Shown here: one piece after another, positions 11,220 to 23,032 of the stretch
Layout: every line of letters starts with the position of its first letter
How positions within the stretch are numbered: position 1 is the first letter of the stretch
Assembly: GCF_030272615.1 (NCBI RefSeq)
Contig: NC_081413.1
Location: forward strand, 449,230,538-449,294,537
Source: Cryptomeria japonica
Lineage: Eukaryota; Streptophyta; Pinopsida; Cupressales; Cupressaceae
DNA: 64,000 nucleotides
Direction: 5' to 3'
Made by a program: the position numbers and the translations under genes
The notes under the pieces: model-generated
Seen by the model: only the letters and a program-made list of their open reading frames with translations
What the model was told of the DNA's origin: nothing
Database searches by the model: none

Positions 11220-11793
11220 AAGTCCACCGGATTGATGCAACAAAATGCATCTAGTTCTCATCAAGAGGGGTAGATACCCCTAACTCATCTCTCAAATAGA
11301 CAAATGTATCTACGGGTAAAGGTAGTGAAAATATCAACAGTTTTTTCTTTTGTAGATACATACTCCAACTTCACTTTATCTTCACTGAATTGCTATCTCA
11401 AGTAAAGATATTTGATTGACACATGATTAGTCTTTGAATTTTGCACTAGATTTTTTGACATTAATAGCACTATAATTATCATAGTAAATGATAGTAGGCT
11501 CATCATAGATAATTATGATATCTTTCAATATTTGCTTCATCCAAACTACCTGAGTGCAATTACTAGTAGTAGCAATGTACTTAGCTTCAGCAGTAGATAA
11601 GGATACTAAATCTTGTCTCTTACTATCCCATGAAACCAACTTCTTTCCCAAAAATAATGCTCCACTAGTAGTGTTCTTCTAGTCATCAACATCACTAGCC
11701 CAATTTGCATCAGTGTAAGTACATAACATGAAATCATCATTCCTTGGATACCACAAATCATATTCCATGGTCCTTTTCAAGTATTTGAATATC
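11220..11793 (-). pseudogene. F RNase H domain
   Basis: Begins at the H insertion site with RIFKYLKRTMEYDLWY, then TDANWASDVDD (catalytic aspartate kept), a TAG stop, KKLVSWDSKRQDLVSLSTAEAKYIA (catalytic E), WMKQILKDI and IIYYDNYSAI (aspartate kept). Frameshifts follow AKFKD near 11427. The closing LRDELGVSTPL is visible near 11290. Part of the F polyprotein, separated from RT by 5.9 kb of element H. Confidence 0.88.
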
Positions 11794-11798
11794 CTCTT

Positions 11799-12912
11799 TT
11801 TTAGAATAACTGGTGGACAATTGAGAGAGAGCGGGTTGAATTAGTTGTCAATAGATTATATTAATCAAACCATTTTATAACCTTTAACCAGAGCACATAA
11901 ACATTAAATACCAAAATAGTAGAAACAAACACTGGTAAGCAACAAAACTTAAGAATGAAACAGAGAATGAACACAATGCAACCATAACACATAACACCAT
12001 GATTTGTACATGGAAAACCCAATAAAGGGAAAAAATATGGTGGGAAGCCTACACAAAGTCAAATGATACTTCTACAGAAAGTATGTGATACAATAAGGGG
12101 CCTGCACATGCAGGGAGGCACACTACCTAGAGCATACTTCTCATTACAAAGGAGTCTCACTAACTACAGAGAAGTTATAACCACCTCAATATAATTGGAC
12201 AACACTCTATATTAATGAACTGCCAATGATAGCATCTACCATGGCTGATTACAGTTCTAGTTAAGCTCAAGACTAGAGGCCTTTGACCTCTTACATAAAC
12301 CCAATTCTATCACCTATGGTCATCCACCTACAAGATATTATAATAAGATTATTACATACATCCTCACTACAATGATATACCATGTCGGCTTTAGACCAAA
12401 ACAACATTAACTAATCCATAAATTATCCCAGTAACATGTAGATAACATGTTACATGATATCAGTCCATAACTAGGACCCAAATAGATTCACCATGCCAAA
12501 GCGATGTCTCCAATCAGTCGAAGCACGAACAAAGATTACCTTTTTCATCCTAAATTCCATCTAGAAGTTGCACCAATAGCACTTATGCATCCTGTGAAAG
12601 ATTCTCAGTAAAACCTCTATCGATAAAACCTTAAACCCTTATCAGTATAGGCTTACTAGAGTGTATGATAGCATCATATCATCAAGTCAATACCAACTGA
12701 CCAAAACAAATTCTGGAAAAAATCAAAGCAAACATATTCCATTTATCCAAACATGTCGGTAGTATCTAACTGATAGTCCCTTCTGTCAATAACACTAGTT
12801 CTTCTACCGGTAACCAAAATCTGTCTGTCGATAACCAATCATAATAGCTAGTGTTGACATCAATGACAAAACATCAATGCAACACATAATCAATTCCTTC
12901 ATATTGTCAACA
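11799..12912 (-). repeat. H 3' LTR
   Basis: 1114 bp, starts TTTTAGAATAA (first G lost) and ends GTCAACA on the plus strand. It lacks about 110 bp around 16985-17100 of the 5' copy, a segment that includes the best TATA candidate. Confidence 0.92.
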
Positions 12913-13276
12913 ATCACCCCCTTTGGCATTGATGGCAACACTAGATGTGAAAAAGAAAACATCTAAGTGCCAAGAAATGCCAAAAATTTCTCAGAGAAGA
13001 TATAACAATGAAAAACTAAAAAATCCCAGCAACTCCCCCTGAGGAGTGCAGTCCAATCTGAAACTAATCTGAATCTCTCTCCCATGACATATTATGACAT
13101 TATTTTTCATATATAATTCTCCCCCTTTGACATCAATTCCAAAGAAATGGCATATATATCAAAATCATGTGAATCTCAAAGATGACTACTCCCCCTGAGT
13201 AGTAGCACCACTACATCAATCCAGAGCAAACGATAAAGTTGATGATGCATATCGGACTGATGCACTACTCCATCAA
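12913..13276 (-). other. H polypurine tract and 3' untranslated region
   Basis: Element-strand tract TGCCAAAGGGGGTGAT touches the 3' LTR. Additional purine tracts lie near 13030, 13120 (within a GATGTCAAAGGGGGAG context) and 13189. Confidence 0.7.
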
Positions 13277-13864
13277 TTAAGTTTTTGCTAGAGGGGTAGA
13301 TACACCTAACCTATCTCTTAAATATTCAAATGATTCATTAGACAACGGTTTACTGAATATATCTGCAATCTTCTCAATGTATACTTCATCCTCAAGTTCA
13401 CCATTCAAAAATGCGCATTTAACATCCATTTGATAGACCTTATAGTTCTTGTATATTACATAGGCAAGAAATAGTCTAACAACTTCAATTCTAGCTATGG
13501 GTGCAAATTTCACATCATAATCAATTCCTTCCATTTGAGAATATCCTTTACAAACCAGTCTAGCCTTATTTCTTACAACTTGACCATCCTCATTTAGTTT
13601 ATTTCTAAAAACCCATTTAGTTCCAATAACATTCTTATTTTTCGGCCAGTAAACTAAAGTCCAAGTCTTATTATTTTCTATTTGATCTAATTCATCTTTC
13701 ATAACCTTTAACCAATGTTTATCTTTATAAGCTTCAATAACAGATGTCAGTTCAATTTGAGAAATAAGACATACCTCTTCATTTGTCAGTCTTCTTCTTG
13801 TCATAACTCCCTTGTTCCTATCTCTAATGATTTGATCTTCAAAATGATTTAATCTTACATACAT
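13277..13864 (-). CDS. H truncated RT fused in frame to RNase H tail
   Basis: Open for 195 codons. The N-terminal part is a normal copia RT start: MKDELDQIENNKTW, GTKWVFRNKLNEDGQVVRNKARLVCKGYSQ, FAPIARIEVVRL and YQMDVKCAFLNGELEDEVYIE. At that point (about 13370-13378) the sequence jumps to KIADIFSKPL and LRDRLGVSTP, which belong to the end of RNase H. About 1 kb containing the YVDD catalytic motif and most of RNase H is gone, without breaking the frame. The fused product cannot be a polymerase. The GAG-AAG-ATT context suggests a deletion between short matching sequences. Confidence 0.9.
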   Translation of the reverse strand: MYVRLNHFEDQIIRDRNKGVMTRRRLTNEEVCLISQIELTSVIEAYKDKHWLKVMKDELDQIENNKTWTLVYWPKNKNVIGTKWVFRNKLNEDGQVVRNKARLVCKGYSQMEGIDYDVKFAPIARIEVVRLFLAYVIYKNYKVYQMDVKCAFLNGELEDEVYIEKIADIFSKPLSNESFEYLRDRLGVSTPLAKT

Positions 13865-15298
13865 TGGTGTCTGTTGAACTTCAGGTTCTCTATTCTAATC
13901 ATTAGTCACAGTTAAATTTTTTGATTGTATCGGTGTAACTATATCAGTGTCTTGTACCGATTGAGGCATTGTCAGATCAGTTATGATCACTTCCACTATC
14001 GGTTCTCTATCATATGATATAGATTGATCTTTGTATTGCTCATCCACTTTCACATTTGCGCTCTCCACAATTTTCTAAAATCTTTTGTTATAACACCTAT
14101 ATGCTTTTCTCTGAATTGAATATCCAAGAAATATCCCTTCATCACATCTAGGATCAAACTTCCTAGTTGAATCATCCCTTTTGATATAACATTTACTTCC
14201 AAAAATTCTGAAATATTTAAGACTAGGTGTATCTCCAAACCATAATTCATAAGGAGTCTTACTGGTTTCACCTTTGATATGAACTTTGTTGAATGTGTAG
14301 ATTGTTGTACTCACTACTTCTCTCCAGTAGATGTGAGGCAATTTGGCTTCCATCATCATGGTTCTTGCTACATCCAAAATGGTTATATTCTTCCTTTCAA
14401 CTATTCCATTTTTCTAAGGAGTCTGAGGTGCAGATAATTGTCTCCTAATTCCATTTATCTCACAATAACTATTAAATTCATGAGATGTGAACTCGTCGCC
14501 TTGATTTGATCTCAAATATTTGATTTTCAATCTAGTTTTTGTTTCCACCTTTTCTTTAAAGATCTTGATTTTCTCACAAGCTTCATATTTCTCCCTTAGA
14601 AAAGTTACCCACATCATTCTAGAATAATCATCAATTATTAGCATGAAGTACCTATCACCTTGAAAGCTTCTAGTCCTTGTTGGACCACATAAGTCAGTAT
14701 GAATCAAATCAAGCACATCATTAGATTTATCATGTATGCTCTTAAAAGAAGTTCTAACTTTCTTTCCCAATTGACATTCCTTACATACCGCATTATGAGG
14801 CTTTATAATCTTAGGTATATCTCTAACTGCCTTTGTTGAACTGATCTTAATAATACAATCAAAATTAACATGACACAACCTCTTATGCCATAACCAACTC
14901 TCTTCAATGTGAGCAATCAAACATGTCTTATCACCGGTGTTCAAGTGAAAGATATTACCTCCAGTCTGAGTACCGGTTGCAATCTCCAAACTAGTTATGT
15001 TAATGATTTTGCATTTTCTATCTTTGAACTGAACTTGGAATCCCTTATCCACCAATTGACCAACACTTAAAAGATTATGCTTTAAACCTTCTACATAGTA
15101 GACATTATCTATATTATGCTTGCTATCCAAAGAAATAATACCTTTACCTTTGAGCATGCATGCTTTGTCATTCCCAAATCTTACTTGGCTACCATTGTAT
15201 ACTTGCAGGGACAGAAATTTTCTTTTATCTCGAATCATATGATGTGAGCATCCACTATCAATTACCCATTCATCCTTGTCTTCAAATTTTTCTTCCAA
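13865..15298 (-). pseudogene. H protease and integrase
   Basis: The protease site WVIDSGCSHHM (about 15240-15270) is intact, followed by KHNLLSVGQLVDKGFQV. The integrase zinc-binding part is WHKRLCHVNFD...CKECQLGK. The core has LIHTDLCGP (first D), LRSNQGDEF (family RSDxGGEF, so the second D is N) and GIVERKNITI (E intact). A TAG in TP*KNG near 14414 sits where glutamine is expected. A further stop follows YNKRF near 14075, and a variable linker leads to the RT ORF. One catalytic substitution and two stops make it inactive. Confidence 0.9.
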
Positions 15299-15539
15299 GG
15301 CCTTTTCTTCATTCTTGATGATTGATTTAGTTCATCTTCCTTTAAAGTATAGGACACCCATTCATTTCCATTGTTGGATCCACTATCAGAGTCTCTTGTC
15401 GGTTCATCCTCTAAGTCATCACTTACTCCTTCCTAATCCACTATGTAGCATAGTTTATTTTTCTGGAATCTATAATTGTTATGATTAGGCTTAAATGATT
15501 TCTTAACTCTTTCTTCAAATCTTACATTCCTTTTTAGAC

Positions 15540-16414
15540 ATCTAGATGCAAAATGACCAATCTTATTACATGCAAAGCATTTATAGGTGCTTTTCCTTCA
15601 TACTTACTTCCTGCTAGTCCTTTAGGTACTCTTCTAGCAAATAAGGCCTCAAGTTGCTCAAATTATTCATCCTCTTTCCTCATATCTTCCAATTCTTTTG
15701 CATATAGGGCTTTCCAATCACTTTTTCTAGTAGATGATGATGCATGAAAAGCAAGCTCAGATTTTGCAGCTCTAGAGGGTCCAAATTCTTCAAGCTCAAA
15801 AGTCGATAATTTCCCAATCAGAATGTCTCTATTAACTGAAGTGTTTGCAATTATTCTCAATTCATTGATTGTAGTAGCCTTCATCTTGTAAGTCGGTGGA
15901 AGGACTCTCATAACTTTAGAAACTACTTCATCTTCACTCAGAGATCCTCCACAACATTGAATTCCCATGACAGTCTCATTTACTCTTTCTATAAATGCAG
16001 CAATTCTTTCATTATCTTCCATCTTCAAGTTCTCACATCTTACCTGGTAACCATCAAGTTTAGTAATTTTGATAGTAGTGTCACCTTCATTTAGAGTTTG
16101 CAATTTATCCCACAGAACCTTTGCGATGATTTATCAGTCAATCCCATGATTTGATGATGAGTGAGTGCACACAAGAGGGCTTCTCTATCTCTACAATCAT
16201 TTTTAATATTTATTTCCATGTCTGTTGGAGCAGGATTGCTAGATGTCAGATCATAAGGTGTATATCCTTTCTCAGTGATCTCCCAAATATCTTTTCCAAG
16301 ACATCTAAAATGAGTCTCCATTCGGATTTTCCATTTCCCATAATTTGTTCCATCAAGATTAGGGATTTCTCTTTTGAAAATAGTTGCCAGTGGATTTGAA
16401 TTATTAGCTCCCAT
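15540..16414 (-). pseudogene. H gag
   Basis: Start taken at ATG 16414 (MGANNSNPLATIFKREIPNLDGTNYGKWKIRME), 45 bp downstream of the PBS. The UBN2-like capsid region includes IQCCGGSLSEDEVVSKVMRVLPPTYK and ILIGKLSTFELEEFG. A frame break near 16100 and a stop after MRKEDE (15663) interrupt it. The zinc knuckle CFACNKIGHFASRC is present near 15545-15590 but in another frame. Confidence 0.88.
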
Positions 16415-16458
16415 AGGATCTACCTCAAACAGGTAACCTTCTACAAAAGAGAACCAAA

Positions 16459-16470
16459 GCTCTGATACCA
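16459..16470 (-). other. H primer-binding site
   Basis: Element-strand TGGTATCAGAGC, perfect complement to the initiator tRNA-Met 3' end, two bases from the 5' LTR. Confidence 0.95.
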
Positions 16471-16472
16471 AT

Positions 16473-17669
16473 TGTTAGAATAATCGATGGATAACTAAGA
16501 AGGGGAGGGTGAATCAGTTGTCAATAGATTATATAATCAAACCACTTTATAACCTTTAACCAAAGCACATAAACATTAAATACTGGAATAGCAGAAATAG
16601 ATATCGGTAAGCAATAAAACTTAAGAATGAAATAGAGAATTAACACAATGCAACCATACCACATAACACCATGATTTGTATGTGAAAAATCTGGTAAACG
16701 GAAAACCCAAGGTGGGAAGCCTACCCACAGTCAGATGATACTTCTGTAGAAAGTATGTGATACAATAAGAGGCCTGCACATGCAGGGAGGCACACTTCCT
16801 AGAGCGCACTGCTCATTAGAAAGGAGTCTCACTAACTACAAAGAGGTTATAACCACCTCAATATAATTGGACAACAATCCAAAAGAATGAACTGCTAGTG
16901 ATATCATCTACCAGGCCTAATTATAATCTCAATTAAGCTCAATACTAGAGGCCTTTGACCTCTTACATAAACCCAATTCGATCACCTATGATCGACCAAA
17001 TCTCCTTCGCATATGATATTTTATTCCATGACCATTACCACCATGATCTACAATGAGATATTACATCAATTTATACAAGCCCTAAGGCCTAAACCAATTA
17101 GGTCAGCCACCTACAAGATATTACAATAAGATCATTACATACATCCTCATTACAATGATATACAATGTCAGCTTTAGACCAGAACAACATTAACCAATCC
17201 ATATATCATCCCAATAACGTGTGGAGATCACGTTACATGATACCAGTCCATAACCTGGACCCAAATAGATTCACCATTCCAAAGCGATGTCTCCAATAAG
17301 TTGAAGCACGAACAAATATTACCTTCTACATCCTGAATTCCATCTAGAAGCTGCACCAACACCACTTATGCATCCTATCAAAGATTCTTAGTAAAAGCTC
17401 TGCTAGTAAAACCTTAAACCCTTGCTGATATAGACTTACTAGAGTGTATGATAGTATTCGATCATCAAGTAATTACCAACTAACCAAAACATATTCCATT
17501 GATCCAAACATGTCGGTAGTATCCAACTGATAGTCCCTTCTACCGGTAATGCTAGTTCTTCTACTGGTAACCAAAATTTATCTATCGGTAACCAATCATA
17601 ATAGCTAGTGTTGACATCGATGAAAAAACATCAATGCAACTCATAATCAATTCCTTCATATTGCCAACA
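16473..17669 (-). repeat. H 5' LTR
   Basis: 1197 bp, TGTTAGAATAA...TTGCCAACA on the plus strand. Contains the U5 motif (GGGTGAATCAGT near 16508) and a TATA candidate, GTATAAATT on the element strand (17068-17076). Confidence 0.93.
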
Positions 17670-17674
17670 CTCTT

Positions 17675-18734
17675 AACAATAGTGACATGACTCTCTTTTG
17701 AATCATCTTGATATCTAGCAGCCATGCACATAGCATGCATGATGTCTGGTCTAGTCTTAGTAAGATATAGCAGTCCACCAACCATAGATCTATACAAAAT
17801 CTGATTATCTTTTGGAGATTCATCATTCTTAGACAATTTACAACTACTCACTGTAAGAGTTCCAACCGGTTTGGAGTCATCCAACCCAAACCTCTTTAGA
17901 AATTCTTTCACATACTTAGTTTGAGATATAAATATAACTTTTCCATCCTATGAAATTTGCAAACCTAAGAAAAAATTCATCTCACTAGTCATAGACATAT
18001 CAAATTCTTTTTGCATATCACCGACAAACTTCATGCTCAAGTTATCATCACCTCCAAAGATAATGTCATCAACAAAGACTTCAATAGTCAAGATGATATC
18101 ATTTTCTATCTTAAAATATAGATTATTGTCAGTAGTCCCTTTGTTAAATTCCAATTTTAATAAATACTTATCTAATATTGCATACCAGGCTCTAAGGATT
18201 GCTTCAATCCATAAAGAGCTTTCTTTAGCTTACATACCATGTCTCCATCATCTGATAATGAAAATCCATCTGGTTGCTCAATGCAAACTTCTTCCTCAAT
18301 ATCACCATTCAAAAAGGAAGAATTGACATCTATCTCATATACCTTGAAATCTTTATAAGCAGCATAAGCAAGCAATAGTCTAACAGATTCAAGTCTAGCC
18401 ACCGAAGAAAAAGTCTCCTCATAATCAATTCCTTCTTTCTGTGAATACCCTTTGCAAACCAGTCTAGCTTTATTTCTAACAACTTCACCAGCTTCATTCA
18501 ATTTGCTCCTAAATACCCATTTAGAACCAATAAAATTCTTATCCTTAGGTCTAGGTCCATGTTCCCATGTGTTATTCTTTTCAATCTGATCTAATTCTTC
18601 TTCCATACCTCTCATTCAATTTTCATCTTTGCAAGCTTCAACAACATCTTTAGGTTGAACTTTAGAAATCAAACATACTTCTTCAGCAGCTAACCTTCTT
18701 CTTGTCAGTACACCTTTATTCTTATCACCAATAA
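17675..18734 (-). pseudogene. F reverse transcriptase
   Basis: Motifs in order: MEEELDQIEKNNTWEH, GSKWVFRSKLNEAGEVV, ARLVCKGYSQKEGIDYEETFSSVARLES, EIDVNSSFLNGDIEEEV, LKKALYGLKQ, VFVDDIIFGG (catalytic FVDD at 18065-18076), FFLGLQIS, VKEFLKRFGLDDSKPVGT, YRSMVGGLLYLTKTRPDI and AARYQDDSKESHVTIVK, where H interrupts. A frameshift after the LYGLKQ motif (18170-18180) and a stop near 17946 break it. The active-site aspartates remain. Confidence 0.9.
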
Positions 18735-20150
18735 TCTAATTTTCAGAATGATTCAATCTTACATACCTTGGCACATTCTGATTGTTCTCATTATCAAGTT
18801 CTTGCACCTCTTCACTGGCAGCATCAACATCCGGGTTAATTGTCTCTACTGGATCATTCTGCTTAGGTTCTTTAGTTTGAACAGGAGCTAAAATAACATG
18901 TTGTCCATCATCATATCCACATGCTCTGATTTCTTTCCCAACATTCTCATCCACCTTCATATTTTCACTTTCTACTGTCTTTCTCAGTCTCTTATTGTAG
19001 CACGGGTAGGCTTTGCTCTTTGTAGAATATCCCAAGAAAATTTCTTCATCACTTCTAGCATTAAACTTTCCTATATCCTCATCTCTCTTGATATAAAATT
19101 TGCTACCAAATACTTTGAAGTATCTCATAGTAGGAACATGACCAAATTGTAACTCATAAGGGGTCTTACCTGTATTGCCTTTAATAAGAACTTTGTTGAA
19201 TGTGTAAACAACAGTGCTAATAGATTCTCTCTAGTAGCTCTTCGGAATATTCCCTTCAATCAACATAGTCCTTGCACCATCTAAGATAGTTTTGTTCTTC
19301 ATTTCAACAACTCCATTCTATCTAGAAGTAGATAATTGTCTTCTAATTCCATGCTTCTCATGGAATGAATTGAACTCATTGGAATAGAATTCTCCACCTC
19401 TATCAGATCTTAGACATTTCACCTTCAATCTAGACTCATTTTCCACCTTAGCTTTGAATATCTTGAACTTGTCTAATGCTTCTGATTTCACCCTCAAAAA
19501 TTCAACCCACATCATCCTCGAAAAATCATGAATTAGTAGCATAAAATATTTATCACCCTGCACACTTCTAACATTTGTAGGTCCAAATAGGTCAGTATGC
19601 ACAAGATCTAGCAATCCATCAAATGAATATTGTTTACTCTTGAAAGAAATCCTTATTTGCTTACCTAACTGACATTCTTTACATACCAGATTAGTAGGCT
19701 TTACAATCTTAAGTAGATCTCTAACACCTTGTGTAGAATAGATCTTAATCATTGAATCAAAATTAATATGACACATTCTCCTATGCCACAACCAATGTTC
19801 ATCAATCTAAGAAATCAAACAAATTTTCTCAATGGAATTAAAATGAAAAATATTACCTTCGGTCTTAATTCCAGATGCAATCTCTATACCCAAGGTATTT
19901 AGGATCTTGCATTTTCCATTCTTGAATTGTAGATAATAACCTTTATCAACCATTTATCCAACACTCAAAAGATTATACTTCAAACCTTTAACATACAAGA
20001 CATCATTAGTGTTTTGTTTACCATCAAAATAAATAGAACCTCTCTGATGGATCACACAAGGTTTGTCATCTCCAAATATTATTATTCCTTCATCATACCT
20101 TTCCATACTCACAAATTTGATTTTATCATCATTCATATGATGTGAACTGA
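18735..20150 (-). pseudogene. F protease end and integrase
   Basis: Starts at the E border with SSHHMNDDKIKF, the tail of the protease active site; the DSG itself is lost in the border deletion. Then KYNLLSVG and a stop, CHINFD...CKECQLGKQ (zinc binding), LVHTDLFGP, CLRSDRGGEFYS and NGVVEMKN, so the D-D-E triad is kept. Stops occur at LSTSR*NGVV (19318) and KSY*RES. The linker after CYNKRLRKTVES is acidic and ends with VPRYVRLNHSEN. Confidence 0.9.
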
Positions 20151-22841
20151 TGAGTGATGTCAACCGCTGAGTGATGTTTTGGTAGTGTGTTGTTCCCAAC
20201 CGGCAAGCATGTCACTAGTAGGAAAGCAAGATTGAAATAATGAAGAAAGGCGGGCAACTGGTATAATGTCATACAACTAAACTCCCACTAGATGAAGATG
20301 TTATCATAGAATGAAGAGATGTCTGATAGAAAGTGTGCTTCCTCAAGATAGCAAGGAAGACATATGGGAAGGTTACCGAGTCATATGTCTATTTGAAGAT
20401 ATGTTTGCTCAATCTCAATAAAGTCATGCTAGTGCAATGCTAGAAGCAGAATGAGTAGGTGATAAGGATCCACTCCCATCAGGTGTTGGAAGGTTAACTT
20501 CTTCAGTCCATCTACTCCCACCGGTTAGTGGTAATGCTACTCAAAACATGCATGGAATGCATTATAACTCTCTAGGATAGTCAATAAATATAAGGCAAGT
20601 GATTAAAGGCTCACACAGAATGACCAAAGTGAAACATAAAGATGTATCTGGTGTGTGGAAAGAGAGATATGCACCAGATCATCAAAAGAAGGCATGATGA
20701 GCTATAGAGACACAAGAGGAAGAATAAGAAGTTATGAGTTTTCCACTGTGGCAAACCAATTGAGATGATGTTTGGGCTAATGAAGAAAAAGGAAAGGTTT
20801 AACCTTGCAGACATGGAGATATACTAGGATGTAGATGGATATTGGTGTTACCATAGTTGGTGATAGTTGAAGATTGATGGCATGGAGTCATCAAGGATGT
20901 TACTGTATGCAAGCAGATAAGTTGTCAACTAGTAAATAGGAATAGAGTCATGTTCAAGCAACTGGTACAGATAATTGGAGAGGATCCAGGTGTTGTGGTT
21001 CAAAATAAATATTCATAACATTGACATGTGTTTGTGACTAAAACCACATCAAGTTTGGTGACTTGTAGAGCTCTGTTATAATTGACCAATATGTACTTTA
21101 TGAAGGAGAATGAATACTAGTCTAGTATGCAAGTAGGTAAGGCAATAGATAAGTTGATAGAGAGATAAAGTGAAGGACTCTCTTTAGAAAGAGATATGCA
21201 TACTAAAGTGATGAACTCTAAACTAGGAGTTGTCTAGGTCATCATCACCTAAGCGATAGGACAAAGAAGGGCCAAAAATAAGGTTAACGGGTTAGTGTTA
21301 TTCATAAGGTAAGATGAGCGGGTAGTATGTTTTTGGTTGGTACCTTTGCCTGAACCAACAAAGTGGACTAAGGTGGATGTCGACAAAGTTGACACGTAGT
21401 CTCCAAGTGGTGAACATACAATTGTAATTGAATGATGTGTCAATGAGGTTGTTGTCATCTAAGTCCACATTTAATGTAGACTGCAAATATCATGAGTTGA
21501 TTGTAGAGCTTTGCGACTTGATGCATACTGAAAGGCATAGATCTATGATGCAATGATCGATGAAGGACATCATGTTGCATATTTGATTTGGAGTAGGAAA
21601 TAGAGAGATCATTTAATGGGATTCACAGATCCAGGGTCGGTGATCAGTTTGCAGGTTATTAAGTATAGAAAATGTGTACTAGAAGGAAGACAAATGGCTG
21701 AGTTGAGTGATTTGTTGTAGGTGGTCAATACTAGGAACAAGAACTAATTGTATTTGGTACGCCTCATGGTCGATGAAGAAACCCTAGCACGCTAAGTTTG
21801 AATGTCTAGCTTGGCGAGAAAGCTCAAATATAAATATGTTGACCAAAGACCTTAGTTGATTGATGTTTCTAGATGATAGGAGGCCAGTTGCAGGAAAAGA
21901 GTGCGAACAAAGAGTTGATCTAACTAACAAGAGTTAAGCGACTGAACATTTGAAGGTGAACTAGTAAGAAGGGTTTAACCGGTAAGAGAGTTTAACAGAA
22001 TGTTGAACCAGTGAGGTCAAAGTAACCAGTAAGTTGCTAAAGATTGTAGGAATCAAATGAAATGGTAGAGTTAGAACCGGTAAGAAGCTAACAAATAGTG
22101 AAGTGGTGTAGAGTGAATGTCAGTAGAGAACCGAGAGAGAACATAGAAGGGTTTAATTAGTAAGCAGAGTAACTAGTAAACAGGTGCATGGTCTAAGATC
22201 CCATCCAACCGGTAGAGTCTGAACCTGCAAGGTACTAGTAGTGAGAAAAGGAGAGTAGAGAGAGTGAGAAAAGGTTAGACAAGACAGAGACATAGTAGAG
22301 GAAGAGTTAGAGAAGGTGAGTAGATAACCAACAGAGAACAAAGTAGAGGTGAACCAGTGAAGAGATATTTGTGAGAGTTACATATCACATTTGTAACACA
22401 GTTATTACCATTGTATTAATTTGATAACATTTTATTCATTGAGTTGGTGCTCGGTGCAGAGGTTGGTGCTCCTTAGGTTGGTGCCCTAAATCAATAGGGT
22501 TTGGTGGTCCTTGGGTTGGTGCCCTAAATCAATAGGTGTTGGTGCCCCTTGGGTTGGTTCCCTAAACATCATAACAATTGTTTATTGTAAGGCTGGATTG
22601 GAGCAGTAGAGTCTAGCAACATTTATCACCGAGGTTTTTCCCATATTGAGTTTTCCTCATATATCCAATGTTATGTGATGTGTCATTGTATGTGCTTGTA
22701 TTCTGATCTCTTCCCCTATCTCATTGGTATATTCACTTTGTGTTAGATCTACTAACTGGTGCACATAGTTAGGTTTAAATGGTTGAAAATATTGATAACC
22801 ATTGATTCATCCCCCCTCTCAGTGGCATCTTATGTTCTACA
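20151..22841 (+). repeat. E 5' LTR (5'-truncated)
   Basis: About 2.69 kb, alignable to the 3' LTR from GATGTCAACC at 20157 onward, ending TGTTCTACA. It holds a TATAAAT sequence (21829-21835), a minisatellite with the GGTTGGTGCCCTAAA core (22441-22565) and the U5 motif (GATTCATCCCCCCTCTCAGT near 22803). Confidence 0.9.
21829..21835 (+). promoter_or_regulatory. TATA-box candidate in E LTR
   Basis: TATAAAT in CTCAAATATAAATATG is conserved in the 3' LTR at 48539-48545. Position about 1 kb before the LTR end is plausible for the U3/R boundary. Inferred, with no transcript evidence. Confidence 0.5.
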
Positions 22842-22843
22842 AT

Positions 22844-22856
22844 TGGCATCTGAGCC
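22844..22856 (+). other. E primer-binding site
   Basis: TGGCATCTGAGCC, two mismatches to the canonical TGGTATCAGAGCC, two bases after the LTR. Consistent with initiator tRNA-Met priming. Confidence 0.85.
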
Positions 22857-22914
22857 TAGGTTCCTGGTTAGATAAGCTTTCTCCAGATTGGGTAGATTCT
22901 AGTGTGTGAACACA

Positions 22915-23032
22915 ATGGTTAAATTTGAGTCAATCCCTACATCATTGTTTGATGGGTCAAACTATTCCATTTGGAGTTGTAGAATGGAAGTCTAACTATC
23001 CTCATTAGGATATGATGTTTTGATGTCAGTTG
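22915..23032 (+). pseudogene. E gag N-terminus (up to insertion A)
   Basis: ATG at 22915 opens MVKFESIPTSLFDGSNYSIWSCRME, the usual N-terminal gag motif (FDGSNYxxW) of plant copia elements. A stop follows MEV. The frame then reaches SLGYDVLMSV, where element A interrupts. It continues at 29627 (copy 1) and 35345 (copy 2) with VNGFSSP. Confidence 0.85.

Larger units (their letters stand above)
11799..17669 (-). mobile_element. Ty1/copia element H with internal deletion of RT
   Basis: Complete insertion into F's RT/RNase H boundary with exact duplication CTCTT (11794-11798 and 17670-17674). Structure: 5' LTR 16473-17669, PBS, gag, protease/integrase, a shortened RT, polypurine tract, 3' LTR 11799-12912. 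Most of RT and RNase H is removed by an in-frame deletion, so H could only have moved with enzymes from another copy. It is the same family as fragment I, and the D solo LTR is related. Few stops compared with F or K. Confidence 0.95.

Noticed and set aside
22441-22565. CRISPR-like array
   Set aside because: Repeats are adjacent with no unique spacers, lie within an LTR, and the genome is a plant.
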